DNA of 37,759 nucleotides from Candidatus Zixiibacteriota bacterium (GTDB lineage Bacteria > Zixibacteria > MSB-5A5 > SM23-73-2), in the NCBI GenBank assembly GCA_030615745.1, contig JAUWYR010000023.1, positions 1 through 37,759 on the forward strand, given 5' to 3'. The notes beneath the pieces were generated by a model that was not told the origin of the DNA, did not search any database, and was given only the letters and a program-made list of their open reading frames with translations. A program made the translations under genes and the position numbers. The number at the start of each line of letters is the position of its first letter. Position 1 is the stretch's first letter. Below, one piece after another: positions 1 through 7,410 of this stretch.

Positions 1-345
1 GGACATCGTTTTTGTGCATTTTTGACATCCTTTATTGAACTGCTTTAACAAACTATAACTAAAATAGCCATAATATATTTAAAAACAAGATACTTACAAA
101 ACTCGACAGCAACACTTTTTATCCTTTAAGCCCGCAATGACAGAGCGTTGATAATATGAGTTTTTCATAGACCTCATATAAAAATAAAAAACATCTTTTA
201 CATTTATGAATAGGGGAGAGGAATGAAAGTGATAGCTTTAACCTTTGTTATCACAGATGAAATTCCACATAACATTTTTGATTAAAAAAAATCTAAAAAC
301 ATCAAGCGAAAAATATCGGTCCTGAGTGGGATTTTAACAAAAAGT
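1..345. other. gene-free stretch downstream of batE
   Basis: I see no convincing gene here. The stretch is AT-rich. It contains a short GCAATGACAGAG string near 134 that resembles the inner part of the palindromic element at 28869-28982. It also has a weak inverted repeat, GTGATA (229-234) with TATCAC (249-254). A 20-codon plus-strand reading frame at 223-285 follows a purine-rich GGGGAGAGG stretch but has no recognisable product. No clear hairpin-plus-T-run terminator for batE is visible. Confidence 0.5.
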
Positions 346-1113
346 TCAAATTATCCCCACAGCTTCAGACTTTAACCATCCTCTGCCACCGTTGGGTAAT
401 AAGATCAGATACCAACTCTCTTTTTCACCTTTTATCAAAAATTCCAATCCCTCATGAAGGTTAAACTGCAAAGTGTAATCCTCTCCTGGACCTGACCTAA
501 CCTCGCTTTGGGTCACCACCACAACACCCCTTTTTATGATAGTCTCAGAATAAATCTTTGAACTTAAGAAGATACAGGTTAAAAGAAAAAGGATTAAGAA
601 AAAAGAAATGAGGGTTAAAAAAAGTCTTTTCCCCTTTCTGAACAGAACAAAAACAATCAAAAAAATCATCCCCAAAAAATATAGACTCGAAGCAAAAAGA
701 GTCCACTCGTCTAAGGTGGCTAAATTACGCACAGAGAAAAAAAGCTTCAAAAAAAGAGGTGTGTTTTTTTGTTCTATCTTATCTATTGTGAAAAGTTTAA
801 CAAATTTTAAATTGATTTTGGTATCCTCATCCCTCGGGTTTAGTTTCAAAGCTTTTCTATAGGACAGAATAGCTAATCCTCTTTTTTTGTTTCGAAAATA
901 AGCATTTCCAAGATTGTAAAAGACCTTTGCGTTTTTTATCCCCGACTGGATAATCTTTTGATAAAGCTTTGTTGCTTTCTCATACTCGCCTTGATCATAT
1001 GCCAGATTAGCATTCTTAAAAAGCTCTGATATATCTTTTTTTTGAGCAAATACTTTATCAGAGAAAAAAGAGAAAAACAAAAGTAACGAGAATGAAAGTA
1101 TGACTTTTCGCAT
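346..1113 (-). CDS. batE: BatE-like TPR and SH3 membrane protein
   Basis: Last gene of the Bat (Bacteroides aerotolerance-type) operon. The 255-residue product starts with a signal peptide (about 1-23, ending FA-Q). It then has two TPR-like helical pairs (about 29-97, with the YNLGNAYFR pattern), two adjacent membrane helices (about 137-185) and a C-terminal bacterial SH3-like segment (about 192-255, with the RSGPGEDY motif). This TPR-TM-TM-SH3 order is typical of BatE. BatE is thought to act in a periplasmic or membrane complex with the VWA proteins BatA and BatB; the exact function of Bat proteins is unsettled. It starts 2 bases after the batD stop, so it is very probably co-translated with batD. 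Identification rests on architecture plus operon position. Confidence 0.8.
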   Translation of the reverse strand: MRKVILSFSLLLFFSFFSDKVFAQKKDISELFKNANLAYDQGEYEKATKLYQKIIQSGIKNAKVFYNLGNAYFRNKKRGLAILSYRKALKLNPRDEDTKINLKFVKLFTIDKIEQKNTPLFLKLFFSVRNLATLDEWTLFASSLYFLGMIFLIVFVLFRKGKRLFLTLISFFLILFLLTCIFLSSKIYSETIIKRGVVVVTQSEVRSGPGEDYTLQFNLHEGLEFLIKGEKESWYLILLPNGGRGWLKSEAVGII

Positions 1114-1115
1114 AT

Positions 1116-3014
1116 CTAAAACCTTTTTTCTAAATCTAAGATCACATCTTTAGTCGATTTCAGAATTTTTTTCATCGCTTCGGTTGTTGAGGAGAAATTT
1201 GCAAATCGAGCAAGATCGCACTGGTCCAAAAGCTTTATTAGCCTTTTCATTTTTTCTTTATCAATACCTTTTTTTTCTAACTCTTTTATTATTTCCTCTT
1301 TAGTTAAACCGAAAGCAGAAAGATTCAGCTTATCTCCTATGTATGAGGTTAAGGCTTTAGCTATCTCAGAATAAAATTGTTTTGTTTTTCTCGAATCGAT
1401 TAACTTTTGAGCAGATTTAAGTCTTTTTTTGGCTAATTTATACGCTTTTCTTTTGCGAGCATATTCAATATCAGTTTCAAGCTTTTGTTTTTGTCTTGTG
1501 TATTGGTATGCAATTATCAAAACTAAAAGGGGCAAAAACTGAAAAAGTAAAAAAAATGGGTTTTTAAAAAGATAGCCGCCTTGATTTTTCAATCCCTCAA
1601 GACTTATTTTAATATATCTTATGTCCTTTAGCTCGAACTCAATCTCTTCTTTAGGAATTTGAGCCAAAGGGGTGGATGGAAGGGATGTGGAAGGATAAGC
1701 TGTTATCACAAATGGTGTGGTTTTTAGTATCTGATATTTTTTTGTCTTTAAATTAAAATAAGGATACTCAACAGAAGGGATAGTGTAACTACCTGGAGCT
1801 TTGGGTATCAGCACCTCCTCGTAGATTTTAAAGCCTTGAACTTTATAATCCTTTTTGGAAACTTCTTCCGAGCTTCCTGAGCTATAAACTCTGAAATCAT
1901 CCATCTGAGGAATTATGGGTTCTGTTATAGATTTAATATTTCCCTCACCAGAAATTTTGATTTTCAGAGTGATAGGCTGACCAGCTTCAAGCTCTTTTTT
2001 GTCAACCCATGCTGAGATGGAAAGTTCTCCCACTGTTCCTTTAAAACCATCTGGTTTTCCTTGCTCAGGAAGAGGCAAAACCTCGATCTCTATAGGTTTG
2101 GTTTTCAATATCTTTGGCTTTCTTTCCCGAAAAAGGTTTGTGATATCACGATCTAAGATATTGAAAGGGTCAAAATCAAAAAATCTATCTATATCTTCCA
2201 CTCTACACTTCAAAGTAGCCTGTCCAATGGTATGCTTTCCTGCTCTGGTTGGAAACAAAGCGGTCTTGATCTCTGTGACAAAGTATCTTTTTCCATCAAT
2301 TGTTTTGTAGTATTGTTTTTGAGGGGGGAGATCCTCCACCCAGAATCCGGTTAGGGTTGGAGGGGTGTATTCGGGGCTTCTGAAAAGCCTAACACCCTGA
2401 TAGAACCTGAAGGTTAGAGTTATCTGCTGGTTTACAAAAGCTTTCTTCTTATCAACGGCTGTTTGAATGAAAAGGCCTTTTGCCTTCTCTTTCATCTTTT
2501 TTTCCTCTATCTTCTCAGAAGGAGTCAATCCCTTTTGAATTCTTGATGATACAATTATTTTGATAGGTGCGGTTTTGTAAACTTTTCCCTCCAAAGAGAT
2601 CTCAGCTGGACCTATAGTAAACTCCCCTTCTTTTTTAGGAACCAAGATGTAGTTGAAGGTTACCGAGGAGGAGACCTTACCATTTACAAACTCAAAACTC
2701 TGAGATCTGCCTGCAGAGAATACCGCAAAATCATTCAATGATGGAAGCTCAGGCTGGGGAATGGATTTAACATTTCCAGAAACTCTTATGGTCAAATTAA
2801 TCTGCTCATCCAAACTCAGTTGTGTGCGGTCAACATTTGCCTCGAAAAGAATATCTTGTGCAAAAGAATTTGATAGTAAAAGGATAAAACAGAATATAAA
2901 AATTTTAATAACCGAAAAAGTAACTCCCTTTGTTATTTTTAAATTATTTACAACGTTTTCCGTTTCTCGTTTCTCGTTTCCCGTATACTGGTTATTCTCT
3001 ACTTTGTGTTCCAT
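1116..3014 (-). CDS. batD: BatD, oxygen-tolerance family membrane protein
   Basis: The 632-residue product has an N-terminal membrane/signal segment (about 34-53, ending SFAQ), two to three Ig-like beta domains in the exported part, one membrane helix near 485-505 and a cytoplasmic helical tail with the motif CDLARFANF. BatD proteins bind partners in the Bat complex through their Ig-like domains; no enzymatic activity is known. The start at 3014 is preceded by TGAGGT about 10 bases upstream, and no ATG, GTG or TTG lies between it and the signal segment. The product therefore carries an unusual charged extension of about 30 residues before the signal. Part of that extension (NEKRETEN) is encoded by a 7-bp repeat array at 2954-2988. 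A diverged duplicate of this 5' end lies just upstream (3170-3266). Confidence 0.82.
   Translation of the reverse strand: MEHKVENNQYTGNEKRETENVVNNLKITKGVTFSVIKIFIFCFILLLSNSFAQDILFEANVDRTQLSLDEQINLTIRVSGNVKSIPQPELPSLNDFAVFSAGRSQSFEFVNGKVSSSVTFNYILVPKKEGEFTIGPAEISLEGKVYKTAPIKIIVSSRIQKGLTPSEKIEEKKMKEKAKGLFIQTAVDKKKAFVNQQITLTFRFYQGVRLFRSPEYTPPTLTGFWVEDLPPQKQYYKTIDGKRYFVTEIKTALFPTRAGKHTIGQATLKCRVEDIDRFFDFDPFNILDRDITNLFRERKPKILKTKPIEIEVLPLPEQGKPDGFKGTVGELSISAWVDKKELEAGQPITLKIKISGEGNIKSITEPIIPQMDDFRVYSSGSSEEVSKKDYKVQGFKIYEEVLIPKAPGSYTIPSVEYPYFNLKTKKYQILKTTPFVITAYPSTSLPSTPLAQIPKEEIEFELKDIRYIKISLEGLKNQGGYLFKNPFFLLFQFLPLLVLIIAYQYTRQKQKLETDIEYARKRKAYKLAKKRLKSAQKLIDSRKTKQFYSEIAKALTSYIGDKLNLSAFGLTKEEIIKELEKKGIDKEKMKRLIKLLDQCDLARFANFSSTTEAMKKILKSTKDVILDLEKRF
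2954..2988 (-). repeat. heptamer array, CGTTTCT type (5 units)
   Basis: Five consecutive 7-bp units read on the plus strand as CGTTTTC, CGTTTCT, CGTTTCT, CGTTTCC, CGTATAC. The array lies inside the 5' end of batD and encodes part of the charged extension before its signal segment. Seven is not a multiple of three, so each unit is read in a different frame. Confidence 0.8.
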
Positions 3015-3091
3015 TACTACTACCTCATCAACAAAGTTTTCGTAAGTTTTTTAATTTGAGTCTGAACAAAAGGTATTATTGGTTGCTCTTG

Positions 3092-3165
3092 GACGGATGT
3101 TATCATCCGTCTTCCTATCCGGCTGGATGATTCGTATGAATGCATACGCATAACATCCAGCCGGA
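3092..3165. repeat. double hairpin, REP-like palindromic element
   Basis: Two back-to-back palindromes lie between batC and batD. The first is GACGGATG (3092-3099), loop TTAT, CATCCGTC (3104-3111). The second has a 12-bp outer stem, TCCGGCTGGATG (3118-3129) with CATCCAGCCGGA (3154-3165), enclosing an inner stem CGTATG (3133-3138) with CATACG (3143-3148). Both share the GGATG/CATCC core. There is no T-run, so it is more like a REP or MITE unit than a terminator. It may still affect batC-batD transcript processing. Confidence 0.75.
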
Positions 3166-3169
3166 GCAC

Positions 3170-3266
3170 AAAAATTTTAATCAGTGAAAAAACAATTCTT
3201 TTGGTTATTTTAAAATCCTTTATCCTGTTTTCTGTTTTCTGTTCACTGTTTTCTGTTTTCTGTATA
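3170..3266 (-). pseudogene. degenerate duplicate of the batD 5' end
   Basis: Read on the minus strand, this segment parallels the start of batD: GTATAC, then a heptamer array, then codons for KITKRIVFSLIKIF against KITKGVTFSVIKIF in BatD. The similarity stops where the double hairpin at 3118-3165 begins. The only frame through it starts with TTG inside the batC 3' end and has no export signal after the hairpin. I read it as a partial duplication rather than a gene. Confidence 0.6.
3225..3266 (-). repeat. heptamer array, CTGTTTT type (6 units)
   Basis: Six consecutive 7-bp units on the plus strand: CTGTTTT, CTGTTTT, CTGTTCA, CTGTTTT, CTGTTTT, CTGTATA. The array sits just after the batC stop. 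Its position inside the duplicated batD leader matches that of the CGTTTCT array inside batD, so the two arrays look like diverged versions of one. Confidence 0.8.
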
Positions 3267-3272
3267 CCATTC

Positions 3273-4052
3273 TTACCAGTCCTTTCCAATTTTTATTGTT
3301 TTCTTGCTTAAAAATCTTTTCTTCTGTTTCCGAAGCTCTTTTTCGTCATCTTTTATTGAGTTCAAAATCCTTTGTGCATCCTCTTTGGTCATATCTTCTT
3401 CTGGAGGAAGTGGCTGAATTTTTTTCTCCTCTTGTCTTTCTTTTTCTCTATCTTTTCCTAAAGATTCTTTTTTCTTCTGTTTTTCCTCTCCTTGCCGGAC
3501 AGGTTCTTTTTGTTGACCTTTTTCTTCTTTCAGTTTTTGTTCTTCTTCTTTTTTATCTTCTTTTTGTTCTTGTCTTGTCTTTTCATTTTCAAGCATCTTT
3601 TCCATCTTCTTTTTAACCAGTTCTAAGTTATATTTTGCATCCTCATCCCCAGGATTTATCTCCAGGCATTTTTGGTATGCTCCAATCGCCTCCTGATATT
3701 TCCCTGTTCTATAAAAAGTATTGCCAAGGTTGTAATAAGTATTTGCCTGTACTAAAGAATCCTTTAAGTCTGTTGCCTTAGAATATTTTAAAAGCGCCTT
3801 TTTATAGTCCTGTTTCTGGTAGAAAACATTACCGAGATTATATGAGAGCTCAGGTGAAGTTGGATTTTTGATCTCAGCCTCCTGGTAATATTTTAAAGCC
3901 TTATCATATAATCCCTTATTATAATGTTTGTTACCCTTATTATTTAATGAAGAAAACGAATCTGATCTGGCAATTCCTTGAAAAACAATGAAAAAAATTA
4001 TAAAGAAAAGAAAAAATTTTTGCACAAAATCTTTGTAATTCAATCTTCTCAC
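3273..4052 (-). CDS. batC: BatC-like TPR protein
   Basis: The 259-residue product begins with a signal peptide or membrane anchor (about 12-30). Three TPR units follow (about 35-145; motifs YNLGNVFYQ and YNLGNTFYR, about 34 residues apart). The C-terminal half is extremely Lys/Glu/Gln-rich, low-complexity and probably helical (about 150-255). BatC proteins are TPR partners of the VWA proteins BatA and BatB, as suggested for Bacteroides and Leptospira. The start codon overlaps the batB stop by 4 bases (ATGA), so translation is coupled. The charged tail is compositionally biased and could be disordered. Confidence 0.8.
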   Translation of the reverse strand: MRRLNYKDFVQKFFLFFIIFFIVFQGIARSDSFSSLNNKGNKHYNKGLYDKALKYYQEAEIKNPTSPELSYNLGNVFYQKQDYKKALLKYSKATDLKDSLVQANTYYNLGNTFYRTGKYQEAIGAYQKCLEINPGDEDAKYNLELVKKKMEKMLENEKTRQEQKEDKKEEEQKLKEEKGQQKEPVRQGEEKQKKKESLGKDREKERQEEKKIQPLPPEEDMTKEDAQRILNSIKDDEKELRKQKKRFLSKKTIKIGKDW

Positions 4053-5062
4053 CTTTTTTTCTCTTTCTTCTTTTCAGAGATGAAAAGCTCAAGGAAAAGA
4101 AAAAGAAAAGAGATTATCAAAAAATATTGATAGCGTTCCTCATACTGGGTAAACATTTTCCCCTGGAGCTCTTTTTTTTCCATTTTTGAGACCTCATCAT
4201 ATATTTTGTCAAGCTCTATCTCCCCTGCTGATGCACGAAAATATTTTCCACCAGTTTTTTCTGCAATTTTCTGTAATGTGAACTCATCCAACCTTGATAA
4301 AATAACCTCTCCCTTTTCATCCTTTTTAAATCCACTCACTCCCCCTTTTTTGTCTTTTAAAGGAATAGGTTCTCCTTCAGGTGAGCCGATCCCTATGGTA
4401 TATATAATTATACCCTCCCCTTTTGCCTCTTTGGAAGCATCTTGTGGGTTTGAACCATGGTCTTCTCCATCAGTTATCAAAACCAGGACCTTGAACTTTT
4501 TCTCCTTTTGGCTGAAAGCTACCCTTGAAGTTCTGATAGCATCTCCTATGGCAGTCCCTAGTTGAGGGATTAAATCTGGATCCATTATCTCTAAAAACAT
4601 CTTGGCTGCAGATAGATCCAAAGTCAAAGGGCACTGGATGAAACTTTCACCAGCAAAGGCAACCAAACCTACCCGGTCACCTTTCATTCTATCTATCAAT
4701 CCTGTAACCAAAAGCTTTGCTTTTTCCAATCGGTTGGGCTTAACATCCTCTGCCAGCATTGACAGGGATGTATCCAAAGCTATGATTATGTCAACCCCCT
4801 TCCTTTTAAGAAGGGTGAGCTTTTCTCCGAATTGCGGTCTTGCCAAAGAAAACCCTAAGAAAAAAAGTGCCAAAAGGATGAAAAAGACCTTAAGCTTCTG
4901 CTTTTCCGGACTATAAGAGGGCAAAAGCTTATGTATAATCTGTGGGCTTGCGAATCTTTCTTTTAAGGCTTTTTTCTGCCTGAAAACATAAAAGTAAAAT
5001 AAAACCAGAAGGGGTATAAGCAAAAACAAAAGATATAAATAATACTGTTCCTCAAATCTCAT
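4049..5062 (-). CDS. batB: BatB, VWA-domain membrane protein
   Basis: A 337-residue protein with two N-terminal membrane helices (about 8-27 and 57-75), a von Willebrand factor A domain (about 90-290) and a C-terminal helix (about 312-330). The metal-binding MIDAS site is complete: DTSLS at 97-101, Thr170 in GTAIGDAI and Asp198 in ITDGEDH. This is the standard BatA/BatB layout, with the VWA domain between membrane anchors, probably on the periplasmic side. The motif LARPQFG just before the domain is typical of the family. It lies 18 bases after batA and overlaps batC by 4 bases. Confidence 0.88.
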   Translation of the reverse strand: MRFEEQYYLYLLFLLIPLLVLFYFYVFRQKKALKERFASPQIIHKLLPSYSPEKQKLKVFFILLALFFLGFSLARPQFGEKLTLLKRKGVDIIIALDTSLSMLAEDVKPNRLEKAKLLVTGLIDRMKGDRVGLVAFAGESFIQCPLTLDLSAAKMFLEIMDPDLIPQLGTAIGDAIRTSRVAFSQKEKKFKVLVLITDGEDHGSNPQDASKEAKGEGIIIYTIGIGSPEGEPIPLKDKKGGVSGFKKDEKGEVILSRLDEFTLQKIAEKTGGKYFRASAGEIELDKIYDEVSKMEKKELQGKMFTQYEERYQYFLIISFLFLFLELFISEKKKEKKR

Positions 5063-5080
5063 ATCTCTAATCCCTATTTC

Positions 5081-6073
5081 TTATGGTATCTTTCCATATC
5101 TTGTGTTCGCTAAAACAATCTCTGCTAAAAAAAGTCCAAATCCCAAAAAAAGAAAATATCCAAAAAGCTCTTGATAGTTTATATATTCTTTAACCTTAAT
5201 CTCCGTCTTCTCCAGCTCGGAGATTTTTTGATAGATGGTCAAAAGCATTTCCTCATCTTTTGCCCTGAAATATTCGCCACCGGTTAACTGAGCTATCTTT
5301 TTTAAAGTTTCTTCATCGATCTCATTCTCCATATAGATATATCTTTTTCCGAATATGGGGTCCTGGATCGGATATAAAGCGGAGCCGGGCTTTCCTGCGC
5401 CGATTGTATAGATTTTGACCCCCATTGTCTTGGCTACTTCTGCTGCTGTTGCTGGATCGATCTCCCCGGAGTTGTTTATCCCATCGGTTAAAAGAACCAT
5501 AACCTTACTTTTTGCTTTTGTCTGTTCTAACCTGTTAACCCCGGTGGCAATTGCCATACCAATTGCAGTTCCATCCTCGATCATCCCGAAATCAACCTGA
5601 TCTAAGAGTTTCAAAAGAACGTCATAATCCAGAGTTAACGGGCATTGGGTTAAAGCCTGTTTCGAGAAGACCACCAGACCCACTCTATCAGTTTGCCTCT
5701 CACCGATAAAATCTTTTATCACCTCTTTTGCAACATAAAGACGGTTATATGGCTTGAAATCCTCTGCCCTCATGCTGCCCGATATATCCAGAACCAAAAT
5801 TATGTCTATCCCCTCTGAGGTGATCTCTTTTGATTTTGTTCCAGACTGAGGACGGGCTAAAGCTATTGTCAGAAGGAGGATAACTACGCTTCTTAAAAAG
5901 ATGGGTATGTGCCTTTGTTTTAATCTTTTTGTTGGTTTTAAGTTTTTTAAAAGTCCCAGATCTGAATATCTGATGCTTGCCCTTTCTTTTTGATATTTTT
6001 TAAAGTAATAAAACAAAGAAAGGGGTGCTAAAAGGATAAAAAGTAAAAACCAGGGATTTGCAAAACTTATCAT
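5081..6073 (-). CDS. batA: BatA, VWA-domain membrane protein
   Basis: The 330-residue paralogue of the next gene, with the same layout: membrane helices about 6-24 and 55-72, VWA domain about 88-290, C-terminal membrane helix about 305-325. The MIDAS motif is complete: DISGS at 96-100, Thr169 in GTAIGMAI, Asp197 in LTDGINN. The LARPQSG segment precedes the domain as in BatB. BatA and BatB probably form a metal-dependent adhesion complex remodelled by the MoxR ATPase encoded upstream; this comes from the MoxR-VWA gene association, not from direct evidence here. It starts 3 bases after the upstream BatD-like gene. Confidence 0.88.
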   Translation of the reverse strand: MISFANPWFLLFILLAPLSLFYYFKKYQKERASIRYSDLGLLKNLKPTKRLKQRHIPIFLRSVVILLLTIALARPQSGTKSKEITSEGIDIILVLDISGSMRAEDFKPYNRLYVAKEVIKDFIGERQTDRVGLVVFSKQALTQCPLTLDYDVLLKLLDQVDFGMIEDGTAIGMAIATGVNRLEQTKAKSKVMVLLTDGINNSGEIDPATAAEVAKTMGVKIYTIGAGKPGSALYPIQDPIFGKRYIYMENEIDEETLKKIAQLTGGEYFRAKDEEMLLTIYQKISELEKTEIKVKEYINYQELFGYFLFLGFGLFLAEIVLANTRYGKIP

Positions 6074-6076
6074 TTC

Positions 6077-7033
6077 TTATACCACTGCTTCTTTTTTTAA
6101 GAAAAGCTTTTCTTTTGGCAATGTCTCATCCACAATAATTTTTGCATCCTCAAAGGCTTTTTGGATTTCTTTTGAAGGAGGCTTGTATTTAGCAAATTTT
6201 ACCAGATCGCAGAAACAAAAAAATGAGTGGATTAACTCTGTGTGCTTGGCTTTGACCTTGATCTCCTTTAGCTTTCTTTTTATCTCCACTGTGGTTTTAT
6301 CCAAAGCGGAAAAGGAAAACCTTTGCTGAAGATATTTTTTTATAATGTCTGAGAGTATAATAAAATAATCTTTTATCCTTTCCTCTTTTAAAAGATTTGA
6401 ATATTTCAAAGCGTCCAATTCTTTATAGGCGAGCTCCCAGGCTGGAATTTTCAACTTCTCGATTTCGGGGATTTTTAAAGCCTTTGATTTTATTCTTAGA
6501 AAGAGAAGTAAAGCTCCTAAAAAAAGTAAGAGTCCAAAAAAGATCGCATAATATATTCGGTATCCAGTTTTTATATCCATCGGTGGTTTAATGTCCCTTA
6601 TATCAGACATCTCATCCTGGCCTGCGCCAACGCTTTTCACAGTTATAAATAACCTATCAGAAAATATCTTTTCCTTTTTACCCTTTGAATCAATGTAAGT
6701 TACCTCAACCGGTGGAATAACATAATCCCCGGTATTGAATATGGTGATATTACATTCGTATTTATAGATTATTTCCCCCTTTTTATCCTTTTCAGGTGGA
6801 AAAGCTTTGAAATCTTTTACCTCAAAAGCTCCCAGGTTTTTGCCTGAGGATAGGGGTTCTATTTTCAGATCCGGGTCAGCTTTTATTAAAAGGGTATAGA
6901 TAATCCTATCACCTATGGTGATAGTTGCCCGATCCACCCAGGACTTGACAGAGATAATAGATTTTTCAACTTGTGCAAATGAAGTTAAAAAAGCAAAAAC
7001 TATGATAAGAAAAATTCCAAAAGGTGCTCGCAT
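6077..7033 (-). CDS. BatD-like exported membrane protein (second paralogue)
   Basis: A 318-residue protein with a signal peptide (1-20, ending SFAQ), one Ig-like domain (about 25-135), a membrane helix near 160-180 and a cytoplasmic helical tail with FCDLVKFAKY. The tail aligns by eye with those of BatD and of the protein at 9449-10372, so these are three members of one architecture. It sits directly before batA, where many Bat operons carry an uncharacterised BatD-like gene. The start has no obvious ribosome-binding site; a short inverted repeat (GTCAA/TTGAC, 7037-7049) lies immediately upstream. Confidence 0.7.
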   Translation of the reverse strand: MRAPFGIFLIIVFAFLTSFAQVEKSIISVKSWVDRATITIGDRIIYTLLIKADPDLKIEPLSSGKNLGAFEVKDFKAFPPEKDKKGEIIYKYECNITIFNTGDYVIPPVEVTYIDSKGKKEKIFSDRLFITVKSVGAGQDEMSDIRDIKPPMDIKTGYRIYYAIFFGLLLFLGALLLFLRIKSKALKIPEIEKLKIPAWELAYKELDALKYSNLLKEERIKDYFIILSDIIKKYLQQRFSFSALDKTTVEIKRKLKEIKVKAKHTELIHSFFCFCDLVKFAKYKPPSKEIQKAFEDAKIIVDETLPKEKLFLKKEAVV

Positions 7034-7071
7034 TGGTCAAGCTTTGACAAAAATCTCTAAAAGCAAAGATA

Positions 7072-7278
7072 TTATCCTGCAAGGTCTTTTTTATTTTTAT
7101 TATTATCTTTTTCCTCAGGCTTTTTTATCTCATCCTCTAAATCTTTCATCCCTTTTTTGAACTCCTTCACCGATTTTCCCAGTCCCTTGGCTAATTCCGG
7201 AAGCCTTTTCGCCCCAAACAAAATCAAGATGATTAAAAGGACGATCAAAAGTTCCTGAATACCTATCCCACCGAGCAT
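7072..7278 (-). CDS. tatA: TatA/TatE twin-arginine translocase subunit
   Basis: A 68-residue protein with the TatA plan: a short N-terminus, one membrane helix (about 7-22), the [23 protein letters not shown] hinge and amphipathic helix split across the family consensus, and a charged hydrophilic tail. TatA oligomers form the Tat translocation pore with TatC, which is not in this window. The start is preceded by AGGAGG at good spacing. The gene lies between the DUF58 gene and the BatD-like gene, inside the Bat operon, separated from DUF58 by a palindromic element. No TatB-like protein is present, so this single subunit may serve both roles. Confidence 0.9.
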   Translation of the reverse strand: MLGGIGIQELLIVLLIILILFGAKRLPELAKGLGKSVKEFKKGMKDLEDEIKKPEEKDNNKNKKDLAG

Positions 7279-7296
7279 AACTCCTCCTAAAAAAAT

Positions 7297-7392
7297 TGGA
7301 GTGTAAAGTTCAGGTTTACAAAAAAATACTATTTGAAGGTAAAGCTAAAGTCGTAGATCCCCCCGCATTTTGCGGGGGGGCTTTACACTCCA
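7297..7392. repeat. 96-bp palindromic element with 12-bp terminal inverted repeats
   Basis: The ends are TGGAGTGTAAAG (7297-7308) and its perfect complement CTTTACACTCCA (7381-7392). Inside are a further pair, GTAAAGC (7339-7345) with GCTTTAC (7380-7386), and a GC-rich hairpin, CCCCCCGCA (7359-7367) with TGCGGGGGG (7371-7379). It fills the gap between the DUF58 gene and tatA. No transposase is encoded and no T-run follows on either strand, so it looks like a small MITE or REP unit. It could slow or process the transcript between moxR-DUF58 and tatA-bat. Confidence 0.8.
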
Positions 7393-7410
7393 GGGTAATG
7401 TTTTTTTAAG

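Noticed and set aside
223-285. 20-codon plus-strand frame after a GGGGAGAGG stretch
   Set aside because: Too short, no family recognised, on the strand opposite to all other genes, and overlapping a weak inverted repeat. Chance is the simplest explanation.
3020-3289. 89-codon minus-strand frame between batC and batD
   Set aside because: It starts with a TTG inside the batC 3' end, runs through a heptamer array and a double hairpin, and its only recognisable part duplicates the batD leader. I treat it as a degenerate duplication.
7359-7379. Intrinsic terminator after the DUF58 gene
   Set aside because: The stem is strong but no T-run follows on the minus strand, and it is part of a larger element with terminal inverted repeats.
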